From the NCBI RefSeq assembly GCF_025210435.1, contig NZ_JAOART010000104.1, forward strand, positions 1-34,944: a DNA stretch of 34,944 nt, written 5' to 3'. This document shows positions 1 to 7,462 of this stretch, in pieces. Source of the DNA: Anaeromicrobium sp. Lineage in GTDB: Bacteria > Bacillota > Clostridia > Peptostreptococcales > Thermotaleaceae. The notes under the pieces were generated by a model. That model was not told the origin of the DNA. It saw only the letters and a list, made by a program, of their open reading frames with translations, and did no database searches. Numbering within the stretch: position 1 is the stretch's first letter; every line of letters begins with the position of its first letter. Both the position numbers and the translations under genes were made by a program.

Positions 1-72
1 ACAAGCTATGGAAGATGTAATTTCGAATTGTTAAGGTTGAAAGTTCTTAATTCACAGGAAATATTTGGATAA
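1..72 (+). CDS. Transposase C-terminal fragment (ISL3 / IS204-IS1001-IS1096-IS1165 family likely)
   Basis: Frame 1 reads 23 residues to a TAA stop, containing SYGRCNFELLRLKVLNS. An ending of the form K(R)xxYGRxxFxLLRxRVL is typical of ISL3-family DDE transposases, where it closes the catalytic domain. The gene is open at the window edge, so length, active site and intactness cannot be judged. The same reading frame is found, inverted, at the other end of the window. Confidence 0.6.
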   Translation, partial: TSYGRCNFELLRLKVLNSQEIFG

Positions 73-136
73 TATTTAAGGTGTTCTCTTGAAAAGGGTA
101 AGTGTATAACTTTTTCACCAAAATTGCGTGAGAACC
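1..136 (+). mobile_element. ISL3-type insertion sequence, 3' end (left copy)
   Basis: These 136 bases are the exact reverse complement of 34805-34940. They hold the last codons of a transposase followed by about 64 non-coding bases that end in GCGTGAGAACC, which I take as the terminal inverted repeat of the element because identity between the two copies stops there. The sequence is cut at base 1, so only the right end of the IS is present. Family assignment rests on the short peptide alone. Confidence 0.75.
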
Positions 137-195
137 AGTTTCAAGTATAAATCAACATTATATTCTCAAAATGAAAATATTTTGTAATCGAAACA

Positions 196-975
196 TTACA
201 TGACGCTATAAGCATCAAAAAGTGCATGTAATAATAAGCTAGGCGTCAGGGATTTTGTATTTAAGTATATTCTACCGAAAATGAATCCAATATACACTTG
301 CACAAAGCATGACATTGCAATATAAACAGAAAGTTCGCCTTTGCCTATAATGTGGATGAAGCCGAATATTAAAGATTGAATTACATTTGAAACATCTTCT
401 TTAAATCCAATTGATATTAGTCCAGTTAATAAATATCCTCTAAATATCACTTCTTCTACTATGCTCGGGTAGAGTAAATGAATCACAAAACTTTTTATAA
501 AACCTAAAGAAGTAATATCAGCAAATATCTCTTTGCCTCTACCCATAGCTACAAAAATTGGTATTTCCCTTAAAATCACAAACATAATAACCACGAATAC
601 AATATTTTTTATTGTTATATTCCAGTTTAAGTCTGAGAGTTTCACTTTAAATAAATATGCTAAAAAGATTGGAAGTGTAGATATTAAATGCACCACTCCT
701 AATTCAGTATATTCATGATAAGGCGTAAAAAAACGCCAATAAAGCTGTATTACCACATAAACTATAAAAACTACAAAAAAAGCATTGATCATTCTTTTAT
801 CATACTTATATGCTAGTCTGTCACAAGCCGATTGCCACTGAATAAAAAACACTGGTATTATCCAAACTAAAGGTTCTATCATAGCTAAAATTGAATTGTC
901 TGATATCCATGCAATTACAAATATGCATAATGACACCATTACTATCTCAAGTGTTGAGATTCTTTCTTTTATCAT
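196..975 (-). CDS. CPBP family intramembrane metalloprotease
   Basis: The 259-residue product is very hydrophobic, with about seven membrane segments. It carries the CPBP (CAAX protease / bacteriocin-processing) signature: EEVIFR at residues 174-179, FGFIH at 204-208, and a C-terminal HALFD with His near 250. These Glu and His residues are the expected metal ligands and catalytic residues. The start is supported by an AGGAGATG ribosome binding site 7 bases upstream of ATG. In Firmicutes such proteins process peptides, give bacteriocin self-immunity, or are of unknown role; no bacteriocin gene is visible next to it. It is a single gene next to the IS end with no clear operon partner. Confidence 0.88.
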   Translation of the reverse strand: MIKERISTLEIVMVSLCIFVIAWISDNSILAMIEPLVWIIPVFFIQWQSACDRLAYKYDKRMINAFFVVFIVYVVIQLYWRFFTPYHEYTELGVVHLISTLPIFLAYLFKVKLSDLNWNITIKNIVFVVIMFVILREIPIFVAMGRGKEIFADITSLGFIKSFVIHLLYPSIVEEVIFRGYLLTGLISIGFKEDVSNVIQSLIFGFIHIIGKGELSVYIAMSCFVQVYIGFIFGRIYLNTKSLTPSLLLHALFDAYSVM

Positions 976-1267
976 TTATTCATCTCCTAAATCATACAAA
1001 ATAACATATTGATAAGTTTTACTCATCAAATGTGATAATTTAAACAATCTAAGTCAAATATTATGCATAACAACTGCATTCACGACATAGGTTCGTGAAT
1101 ATTAACTTGCAGATAACATATTGAATATACCATATATTTCTAATTTCTACCACGTTATTTGGAAATGTTATATTAGTTCTTGTAAAGATAATCTCTATCA
1201 ATCTTAGAAATTTCTTTTTATCATTAAATGCAAGTTTTTCAAATACCTCAAAACATAGTTTAATAAT
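976..1267. other. Intergenic stretch without a convincing gene
   Basis: AT-rich DNA between the CPBP gene and the palindrome cluster. A 71-codon minus-strand frame (1061-1276) runs through it, but it starts with GTG inside the hairpin at 1272-1292, has no ribosome binding site, and its product is not recognisable. I see no other structure here. Confidence 0.5.
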
Positions 1268-1400
1268 TGTGACCACCCATCGAACGGGTGGTTTGCTTAG
1301 CCTTAGAAGGGCATGTTGCTCGCCGTGTCTTAAGACACATTGAAAGGTCTGCCAACCGCTTTCCTTCTCTGTCTACCCCTGAAGGGGTTATTTTTTCTTG
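1268..1400 (+). mobile_element. Palindrome-rich remnant resembling an IS200/IS605-type end
   Basis: Within 130 bases there are three clear hairpins: ACCACCC/GGGTGGT (1272-1292), the perfect palindrome GTGTCTTAAGACAC (1325-1338), and ACCCCT-GA-AGGGGT (1375-1388) followed by a T-rich run. The stretch is richer in GC than its surroundings. Compact subterminal hairpins are how IS200/IS605 transposases recognise their ends, and this type of sequence recurs in clostridial genomes as end fragments or transposase-less derivatives. No tnpA or tnpB remains here. A structured RNA or terminator cluster is the alternative. Confidence 0.45.
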
Positions 1401-1522
1401 CCTTTGTTTACTTGCTCACCCGTAATAGATTTATTATGTGGAAATTGACTTTAGTTAAGCCTACTTCAGGAAAATATATTATAATTAAATGGGAACTTTA
1501 TTTGTTTTTAAGGAGGGGTTTT

Positions 1523-2091
1523 ATGGATACAATTTTGTACAATGGAAACATAATTACTATGGACTCTAACTCACCTAAATCAGAAGCTCTTTTCATAAGG
1601 GGAAACAAATTTTTCAAAGTTGGAAAAACGAAGATATATTATCTTTGAAGGATGAAAATACCAAGGTAATCAACCTGGAAAAGAAAACGGTAGTACCCGG
1701 TTTTAACGACAGCCATATGCATCTAGTAAACTTTGCTAATTCATTAAGGATAATACCTTTAGCTAATTGTAAATCTATAGATGATTTAATAGATTTAGGA
1801 AAAGATTATTTGAAAATTCATCCTGATCATAAGGGCTGGATAATAGGCCGAGGATGGAATCAGGATAACTTCCGTGAAAAGAGATTTCCTACACGATATG
1901 ATTTAGATAAAATATCTACAGAATTTCCTATTTGCTATATAAGGGTTTGTTGCCATGCTTTAGTTGTAAACTCTAAGGCCTTAGAAATAGCTAATATAAA
2001 CAATACTAGTACTCAAATAGACGGGGGATATTTTGATTTGGATGAAAATAATAACCCCTTAGGTATCTTCAGAATTGAAACCCCCTCATAA
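1523..2091 (+). pseudogene. YtcJ-like amidohydrolase, frameshifted and truncated
   Basis: ATG 1523 follows a strong AGGAGGGG site and opens with MDTILYNGNIITMD, the usual N-terminus of the YtcJ-type amidohydrolase family. Frame 1 stops at 1648. The adjacent frame carries on with DENTKVINLE and the metal-binding HxH in VPGFNDSHMHL. Restoring one base in the A5 run at 1624-1628 would join VGK to NEDILSLKDE and give one continuous protein. Only about 190 residues of an expected 500-550 remain: the frame ends inside a terminator-like hairpin at 2078-2112, so the rest of the catalytic barrel is missing. It is a double-hit pseudogene unless the A-run is a sequencing error; even then the C-terminal loss stands. 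Confidence 0.85.
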
Positions 2092-2112
2092 TTTTTTATT
2101 ATGAGGGGGTTT
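2078..2112 (+). terminator. Strong hairpin ending the truncated amidohydrolase
   Basis: A 15-bp perfect stem (left arm 2078-2092, right arm 2098-2112) with a T5 loop and four T residues reaching 2113. The stop codon of the amidohydrolase fragment sits in the left arm. It looks like a rho-independent terminator, although the T tract is short. Confidence 0.7.
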
Positions 2113-2120
2113 TAGTTCTG

Positions 2121-2355
2121 TATAGATCTTTTGGTTTTAAAATTGTTTTATATAGTAACTTGCCTATAAGGGAAACCATTGAAAATCTTTGTAATTGAGG
2201 AACGTCACAACATCCTATGATACTCCAACATGACTCATGAACCTATCTACGAAGATTCACCCTTTCGCTTGTGACAAGGACTTGGGTGGAAAAGATTTTC
2301 AATGGTTTCGTGAAATAGGCTCACATAAAGCTGGTTCATAATCAAGAAATCTATA
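2121..2355 (+). repeat. Dispersed structured repeat, copy A (MITE-like, 235 bp)
   Basis: One of four full-length copies in this window (others at 16596, 19286, 24088), all in the same orientation. The ends are imperfect inverted repeats of the form TATAGATTT...AAATCTATA. Inside are an 18-bp perfect stem (2173-2190 with 2291-2308), the inner pair GTCACAA/TTGTGAC, and a highly conserved core of about 90 bases. It carries no coding frame. Relative to the other copies both arms of the main stem are shorter and differ in matching ways (CCATTG with CAATGG), so pairing is kept. The right end supplies the TAG stop of the AIM24 gene. Confidence 0.85.
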
Positions 2356-3085
2356 TATTTCTAGGTGGATATTTCTTAGTAGGCGCAAGCCAAACTTCAC
2401 CAGTTCCAGTAAAGGTTTGTAAAAGTCCTTCTTTCTTAGATTTCTCTAGTTTTGTTTTTATATCTCCCCTTATAACAACAGCCAAACTACCATCAACCTT
2501 TAATGTATCATTATTTAGCTCATACATTAAAATTTCATCAAAGGGAACATAACTCTCTAAAATGGCGATTCCATTTCCACTTAATTTAGGTTGCCTAAAG
2601 CCATCTGCTGTTAGTAATCCCACTGCCACATCCTTATTAACATGGACAGAGACTTGAATGGAATCTTCACAACAATAGAACATTCCATCCCCTAGAATAA
2701 TTTCTTCATCACATAATTCTAGCATGTAAAAATATTTGTAAGAAGGGTCTAAGTATATTTCTCCTCTTTTTCCTGAATATCTAGATGTAAAGGAGGCCTC
2801 TCCCGTTCCCACACTCTTAAAAAATCCCTTTGCTTGGGATGGAGCATTTTCTTGAACTTCAATCATTAGTGGTCCTTTCATAAATTGTAAATCTCCCGGT
2901 TGTACTAAAACACCACTATCATTTATTTTAATTCTAACCTGTCTTAACCTTCCTCCATCAAACCTATTTTCAACAGTGTGTCCCTTTCTAGGTTTTATAT
3001 ATTCTATTATTTCAAAAATGGTACCATTTTTACCTGTTTCTTTATCTATTACCCTTACTGCATTTGAAAAATCTGGGTTAAACAT
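2351..3085 (-). CDS. AIM24 family protein
   Basis: A 244-residue soluble beta-rich protein of the AIM24 (TIGR00266-like) family. Features are QVRIKINDSGVLVQPGDL near the N-terminus, a glycine-rich middle, and the closing FTGTGEVWLAPT motif. The bacterial role of this family is not settled; the name comes from a yeast mitochondrial protein. I chose ATG 3085 because the AAAGGAGG site is 9 bases upstream; another ATG three codons earlier abuts the site directly. It has its own sigma-A promoter. Its TAG stop lies inside the terminal repeat of repeat copy A, so the last residues may have been set by that insertion. Confidence 0.85.
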   Translation of the reverse strand: MFNPDFSNAVRVIDKETGKNGTIFEIIEYIKPRKGHTVENRFDGGRLRQVRIKINDSGVLVQPGDLQFMKGPLMIEVQENAPSQAKGFFKSVGTGEASFTSRYSGKRGEIYLDPSYKYFYMLELCDEEIILGDGMFYCCEDSIQVSVHVNKDVAVGLLTADGFRQPKLSGNGIAILESYVPFDEILMYELNNDTLKVDGSLAVVIRGDIKTKLEKSKKEGLLQTFTGTGEVWLAPTKKYPPRNI

Positions 3086-3132
3086 GATAAACATCCTCCT
3101 TTTATTTCATAAACATTACTACTCTTACAATA

Positions 3133-3161
3133 ATTGTAAACAATAATTGAATACATATCAA
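3133..3161 (-). promoter_or_regulatory. Sigma-A promoter of the AIM24 gene
   Basis: On the minus strand TTGATA and TACAAT are separated by 17 bases, close to the vegetative consensus. The -10 box is about 50 bases upstream of the chosen ATG. Confidence 0.65.
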
Positions 3162-3190
3162 ATACATAAAATTATTTGTCTATCCTCTAA

Positions 3191-3234
3191 CTAGGATAAA
3201 GGGATGGTTAATATTAACCATCCCTTTATCTTAG
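3191..3234 (-). terminator. Hairpin at the end of the rocB-like gene
   Basis: A 36-nt perfect palindrome (3195-3230), extended by a GT pair and three more pairs to 3191-3234, overlaps the stop codon of the M20 peptidase gene. There is no real loop and only a weak T tract, so it may work as a terminator or mRNA-end stabiliser. Confidence 0.65.
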
Positions 3235-4886
3235 TGCTTATATTTAAATAATTCATCCACAATAAACCTTACTAATTTAGGAGTCACATTATAAGAGTAA
3301 TCTACCAATATTCTCTCTGTATACTTATGAGGGTCCCTTCCATGGGGACCATAGTTCATTACGGGTAAATCCAATTTTTTTATTTCCTCAATTGGCACCT
3401 CATATCTAATTCCCCAGGCAGGCATATTAGGTTTTAAGTACTCTACTACTTTATCTGCATCTTGTACAGCAAAATAGCTTAAATCAGATAAACCTTGGAA
3501 GTACCTTTGTTTCAATATTTTTTCTCCATACTCTTTATCTGCCTTTTCTATTAATTTATCGCATACCTTAACAATATGCTTTTCAAAATCTGTCTCTTCC
3601 TTTAATCCCACATGTGGATAATAGGGTGGAGCAAAAAATAGTATTATCATGGGCTCCCTTACTGGACAATATCTTTGAGTCTCAGCCACTATTTTAGTAC
3701 TAAGTTCCCTTTCATCAATGGAACTATCCACTTTCCATTTATTAATACATTCTTTTAAGTGATTCTCAAATTCTTCTCCAGCTGATTCTACACATAGTTT
3801 ATATAGTTGATCATAGGTATAAACTACAGGATTAAATCCATCTCCTCCTACAGGTAATTTAGACATATTCTTATATATTTGTCTTTGTATATCTACTTTA
3901 TCACAAGCATCTTTTATGGCTTCTTGTGCATAGGTTCTTATTTTGTCTATAAAGTCCTTCGGATTCTTTTGTAGAGTTGGTATATTTATATAGGATACTC
4001 CCCTAACTGGAGTTTGAACAGAATATAGATCCTTCAAATCCCTATACTTTAAGCATGTTGGTGGCAATGTTACCTCAGAGCCTACCATATCAGATAGTTC
4101 CGTATTAACTTCCACCCTTCTCATAAACTCTGAGGCTATTAAATCCACATTTACTCCTGCTAAGGACTCTCCCACATGGGCCTCTTTTCCAACAAAGAAA
4201 CATCCTAACAATAGTTTTCCAGCTGTTCCAAAGTATACATACTTATTATCATCCCCTGGATATGATGCAAAATCAGGTTCACAATTAAGTACAGCTATGG
4301 GATTTAATCCCCTCTCTTCTATTAGTTTATTTAAAAAAGGAATTCCTGCTATAACTCCCTCTGAGTTAGATTCTTCATCAGGAACTACTATTAATAATAA
4401 ATTTCCATTAAAATCATCTCTCATTCCATACTCTTCTAAAAGGGACATTTGAATGGCAGCACCTGTTTTCATATCCATGATTCCCCTACCAAATAACCAT
4501 TCACCTGATAGTAAATCATTTTTTGCATCGTCTCCCAATGTATTTGGATCTAATCTTTTAGTATATTCATAGGGATCAAAGGCATATTCCCTTAGTTTCC
4601 CAAAATCCTCCACATCCACCGTATCCATGTGACTCACTAATATTAAAGTATCCTTAGAACTTCCATTACCTTCAGCTAATCCACATACAAAATGCCTATC
4701 TAATGGATCATTAAGGGGTTTTAAAAAAACATTCTGTGGATTACTTTTAAAATATTCAGTATTTTTCAACAAGTCATATACAAGCTCTGCCATATTTTTC
4801 TCTGAAGAGGTTCCAGATACACTGTCCTGATTAACTAAAGTTATTGACAAATCCTTAAGTCCCTGTGGACTATTCCATTTCAACAT
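3231..4886 (-). CDS. rocB: M20 family metallopeptidase, RocB-like (arginine/ornithine utilisation)
   Basis: A 551-residue cytosolic protein matching the RocB branch of M20 peptidases in length and motifs: SHMDTVD (His86, Asp88), RGIMDMKTG (bridging Asp138), and PDEESNSEG (Glu171/172 as base and metal ligand). RocB is linked to arginine and ornithine use in Bacillus, but its substrate is not established; a deacylase or peptidase acting on an ornithine or arginine conjugate is possible. I chose ATG 4886, preceded by an AGGGGGG site; a longer frame to 4958 would overlap the upstream symporter by 59 bases. It sits 13 bases after the symporter gene, so the two are co-transcribed, and its placement directly after the ornithine operon supports the pathway link. 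Confidence 0.8.
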   Translation of the reverse strand: MLKWNSPQGLKDLSITLVNQDSVSGTSSEKNMAELVYDLLKNTEYFKSNPQNVFLKPLNDPLDRHFVCGLAEGNGSSKDTLILVSHMDTVDVEDFGKLREYAFDPYEYTKRLDPNTLGDDAKNDLLSGEWLFGRGIMDMKTGAAIQMSLLEEYGMRDDFNGNLLLIVVPDEESNSEGVIAGIPFLNKLIEERGLNPIAVLNCEPDFASYPGDDNKYVYFGTAGKLLLGCFFVGKEAHVGESLAGVNVDLIASEFMRRVEVNTELSDMVGSEVTLPPTCLKYRDLKDLYSVQTPVRGVSYINIPTLQKNPKDFIDKIRTYAQEAIKDACDKVDIQRQIYKNMSKLPVGGDGFNPVVYTYDQLYKLCVESAGEEFENHLKECINKWKVDSSIDERELSTKIVAETQRYCPVREPMIILFFAPPYYPHVGLKEETDFEKHIVKVCDKLIEKADKEYGEKILKQRYFQGLSDLSYFAVQDADKVVEYLKPNMPAWGIRYEVPIEEIKKLDLPVMNYGPHGRDPHKYTERILVDYSYNVTPKLVRFIVDELFKYKH

Positions 4887-4899
4887 GGTTATTCCCCCC

Positions 4900-6276
4900 C
4901 TATACTCTCTCTTTAGTCCTTGCGCCTGGATAGTACTTTGGATTATTAAAGAAGTCATCTTTAATTTCCTTCACTTCCTTAGTCATTAAGACTAGACCAA
5001 TCATATTTGGTATTATGATAGCTGCTAATAAAATATCTAAGAATTGGTATAAGAACTCTATTCCACCTACTGCCCCTAAAAATATAGCTAAAATATATAC
5101 AACTCTCATTACTTTAGAAAAACCTATTCCAAATAAGTATTCTGCCTGTTTTTCTCCATAATAAACTACTACTATGATAGTAGATATAACAAACATTAAT
5201 ATACTAAAGGTTACAATGCCTCCACCTAAAGAGTCTCCTAATAAGGATTGGAATGCTCTAGCTGGCATGGATGCTGCTTGGTCTGCAGGGACTTCTTTCC
5301 AAATCCCTGTAGTTAATACTACAAAGGCAGTTGTTGTACATACTATTAATGTATCTACTACAATTTCAAAGATTCCCCATAATGCCTGTCTTGCTGGGTG
5401 ATCAGTTATGGCTGCTGCGTGGGCTATAGGAGCCGTTCCCATACCTGCTTCATTAGAATATACTCCCCTTGCTATACCCCATCTCATAGATTGAGCTATG
5501 GCTGCTCCTGTAAATCCGCCTGTTGCTGCTATTGGAGTAAATGCATGACCGAATATTAACATTATAGCTTCTGGTATTCTTGAGGCATTACCGATTATTA
5601 TAATAAATGCTCCCACTAAATATAACATGGCCATAAAGGGAACTAGCTTTTCCGTTACTTGTGCAATTCTCTTAATTCCTCCATATACTACTAAGGCTAC
5701 TACTACTGCAACAACTACACCACTGGCCATGTTAGGTATACCTATTGTATTAGCCGTTTGTACTACAGATACGGTTTGAGTTGCTATGGATGGTATTAAC
5801 TCTACCATTAACCCAAAGGCAAATAAGGCCCCCATAAATGGAGATTTTAAACCTTTCCTTAAATAATACATAGGTCCACCTACATATTCTCCGTTTTCAT
5901 TTTTCTCTCTGTATTTAATTCCCAATATGATTTCTGAAAACTTTGATGCAGCTCCTATTAGAGATACTAACCACATCCAAAATATGGCCCCAGGTCCACC
6001 AAAGGCAATGGCAACTGGCACTCCAACTATATTAGATGCACCAATAGTTGATGCAAGAGCTGATGTTGCCGCCTGAAATGGTGATATGGTTCCTTCTCCT
6101 TGGGCCTTTTGAAATATCTTTCCAAAGGTTTCTCTCATAATAAAAGGAAAGTATTTAAATTGAAAAAATCCAAGTGATATGGTGAGCCACAAACTTCCTC
6201 CCACTAAAATGATTAACATGGGTGTGCCCCATATCCACCCCGATAAATCTCCTACTAACTTCAAAAAGCCTTCCAT
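4900..6276 (-). CDS. Sodium:alanine/glycine symporter (AGCS) family transporter
   Basis: The 458-residue protein has about 10-11 membrane helices and the AGCS family signature: GTISPFQAATSALASTIGAS, GGPGAIFWMW, and YVGGPMYYLRKGL around residues 60-145. AGCS carriers use Na+ to import alanine, glycine or related small amino acids. In this context it could take up ornithine or alanine, or export alanine made by the thiolase step; the sequence does not decide. An AAGGGGG site precedes ATG 6276. It is separated from orr by a strong hairpin, so its level may differ from that of the pathway enzymes. No clear promoter was found in the 50 bases between that hairpin and the gene. Confidence 0.88.
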   Translation of the reverse strand: MEGFLKLVGDLSGWIWGTPMLIILVGGSLWLTISLGFFQFKYFPFIMRETFGKIFQKAQGEGTISPFQAATSALASTIGASNIVGVPVAIAFGGPGAIFWMWLVSLIGAASKFSEIILGIKYREKNENGEYVGGPMYYLRKGLKSPFMGALFAFGLMVELIPSIATQTVSVVQTANTIGIPNMASGVVVAVVVALVVYGGIKRIAQVTEKLVPFMAMLYLVGAFIIIIGNASRIPEAIMLIFGHAFTPIAATGGFTGAAIAQSMRWGIARGVYSNEAGMGTAPIAHAAAITDHPARQALWGIFEIVVDTLIVCTTTAFVVLTTGIWKEVPADQAASMPARAFQSLLGDSLGGGIVTFSILMFVISTIIVVVYYGEKQAEYLFGIGFSKVMRVVYILAIFLGAVGGIEFLYQFLDILLAAIIIPNMIGLVLMTKEVKEIKDDFFNNPKYYPGARTKERV

Positions 6277-6340
6277 AAAAAATTTTCCCCCTTTTGATTT
6301 TTACTTGTTAAACATTGTAAATTATTTAACAATTTATTAA

Positions 6341-6382
6341 AAAGAAGACAGTTATTTATGTCTTAAAATAACTGTCTTCTTT
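6341..6382 (-). terminator. Rho-independent terminator after orr
   Basis: A 17-bp perfect stem with an 8-base loop, followed on the minus strand by a T5 run. It begins 3 bases after the orr stop codon and 65 bases before the symporter start. It should end, or reduce, transcription from the upstream operon. Confidence 0.85.
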
Positions 6383-6384
6383 CT

Positions 6385-7449
6385 TTAAAGGTATTCTTTA
6401 TGTACATACTTAGATGTCATGCTACGAAGTAAAGTACCATATGCCATATTAAACTTAATCTCATCTCCTATTTTGTATTCCCTAGGACAGTCCGTAACGT
6501 CCACGATTAAATGGTCACTACTACTACCTAATATGATAATATTCTCATCTATTGGATATATGCTATCCAACATAATATCCTGCTTTCCAACTCCTAAGAT
6601 TGCTCTTTCCCTTATACCCCTGTCTTCAAATAGTGGCACATTACCAAAGGCATCCTTCCCAATTTCCCCTATTGGTACAGATGGCTTTTCCTTTAACTCT
6701 ATAATTTGAGCAACTAATTGAAATACATCATTATGGGTATTTTCTATTTTTTCTCCATAGGCCGTTTCATTCCCTAATAAAATGGCCTCTCCCAATCTTA
6801 CATTATTTATTCTCTTAGGCATTCTTCCCTGTCCTATAAGATACACGCTACTTGAATTTCCCCCTGATATTAAACTCAACTCTATGTTAAATTTTTTTTC
6901 TATTTCTTTAGCATACCTTTCCAATTTTCCAAGATTAATTTCATCTGGTATAACTGCTCCAAAGCAAGTTAAATTAGTTCCAACACCTATTAGTTTAATA
7001 CCCTTTAACTTTAAAATCTCCTCCACTGTGAAAAATATATCCTCTTCTAAAACCCCTTCCCTAAGATCTCCCAAATCTAACATTAGTACAACCTTGTGTA
7101 CTTTATTCTTTCTTAATGCCTCTTTAGATAGTTCTTTCATAGTGTCTATTTCAGAATTTAAACTTATATCCACATAATCTATAACATGACTTATTTCGCT
7201 CATCATAGGTAACCTTAATAACAACTTTTCCTCTTTAAACCCTGCCAAATTCTTAAGATTCTCAGTCCTAGCATCACCTATTAAATCTATACCTTCCTCA
7301 ACTATGGCCCTCGTAATCCTCTCGTCACCACAAAAGGCCTTAGTAACTATGGCAGGTCGTATATTTTCCTTTGAACATAAATGGACTAATGTTTTCGTAT
7401 TTTCTTTTAGTTTTTCTAAATTCACTTCAATTCTTGGGCACTTTTTCAT
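6385..7449 (-). CDS. orr: Ornithine racemase (PLP, alanine racemase N-terminal fold)
   Basis: The 354-residue protein is a fold-III PLP enzyme that lacks the second domain of full alanine racemases, as the clostridial ornithine racemase does. The N-terminal RPAIVTKAFCGDERI holds the PLP lysine (Lys37), and glycine-rich phosphate-binding segments follow (SGGNSSSVYL, RLGEAILLG). It converts L-ornithine to the D-form used by the aminomutase. ATG 7449 has a GGGGTGA site. It lies 13 bases after the MutL-like gene, in the same order as described ornithine clusters. The ORN-specific name rests on context plus family; other amino-acid racemases have the same fold. Confidence 0.9.
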   Translation of the reverse strand: MKKCPRIEVNLEKLKENTKTLVHLCSKENIRPAIVTKAFCGDERITRAIVEEGIDLIGDARTENLKNLAGFKEEKLLLRLPMMSEISHVIDYVDISLNSEIDTMKELSKEALRKNKVHKVVLMLDLGDLREGVLEEDIFFTVEEILKLKGIKLIGVGTNLTCFGAVIPDEINLGKLERYAKEIEKKFNIELSLISGGNSSSVYLIGQGRMPKRINNVRLGEAILLGNETAYGEKIENTHNDVFQLVAQIIELKEKPSVPIGEIGKDAFGNVPLFEDRGIRERAILGVGKQDIMLDSIYPIDENIIILGSSSDHLIVDVTDCPREYKIGDEIKFNMAYGTLLRSMTSKYVHKEYL

Positions 7450-7462
7450 AGTTTATTCACCC

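Noticed and set aside
1061-1276. 71-codon minus-strand frame next to the hairpin cluster
   Set aside because: GTG start within a hairpin, no ribosome binding site, no recognisable family.
2121-2355. Idea that the repeat is a known riboswitch, group II intron or CRISPR unit
   Set aside because: It is too short for an intron, has inverted terminal ends like a mobile element, is dispersed instead of regularly spaced, and matches no riboswitch core I know. No CRISPR array is seen in the window.
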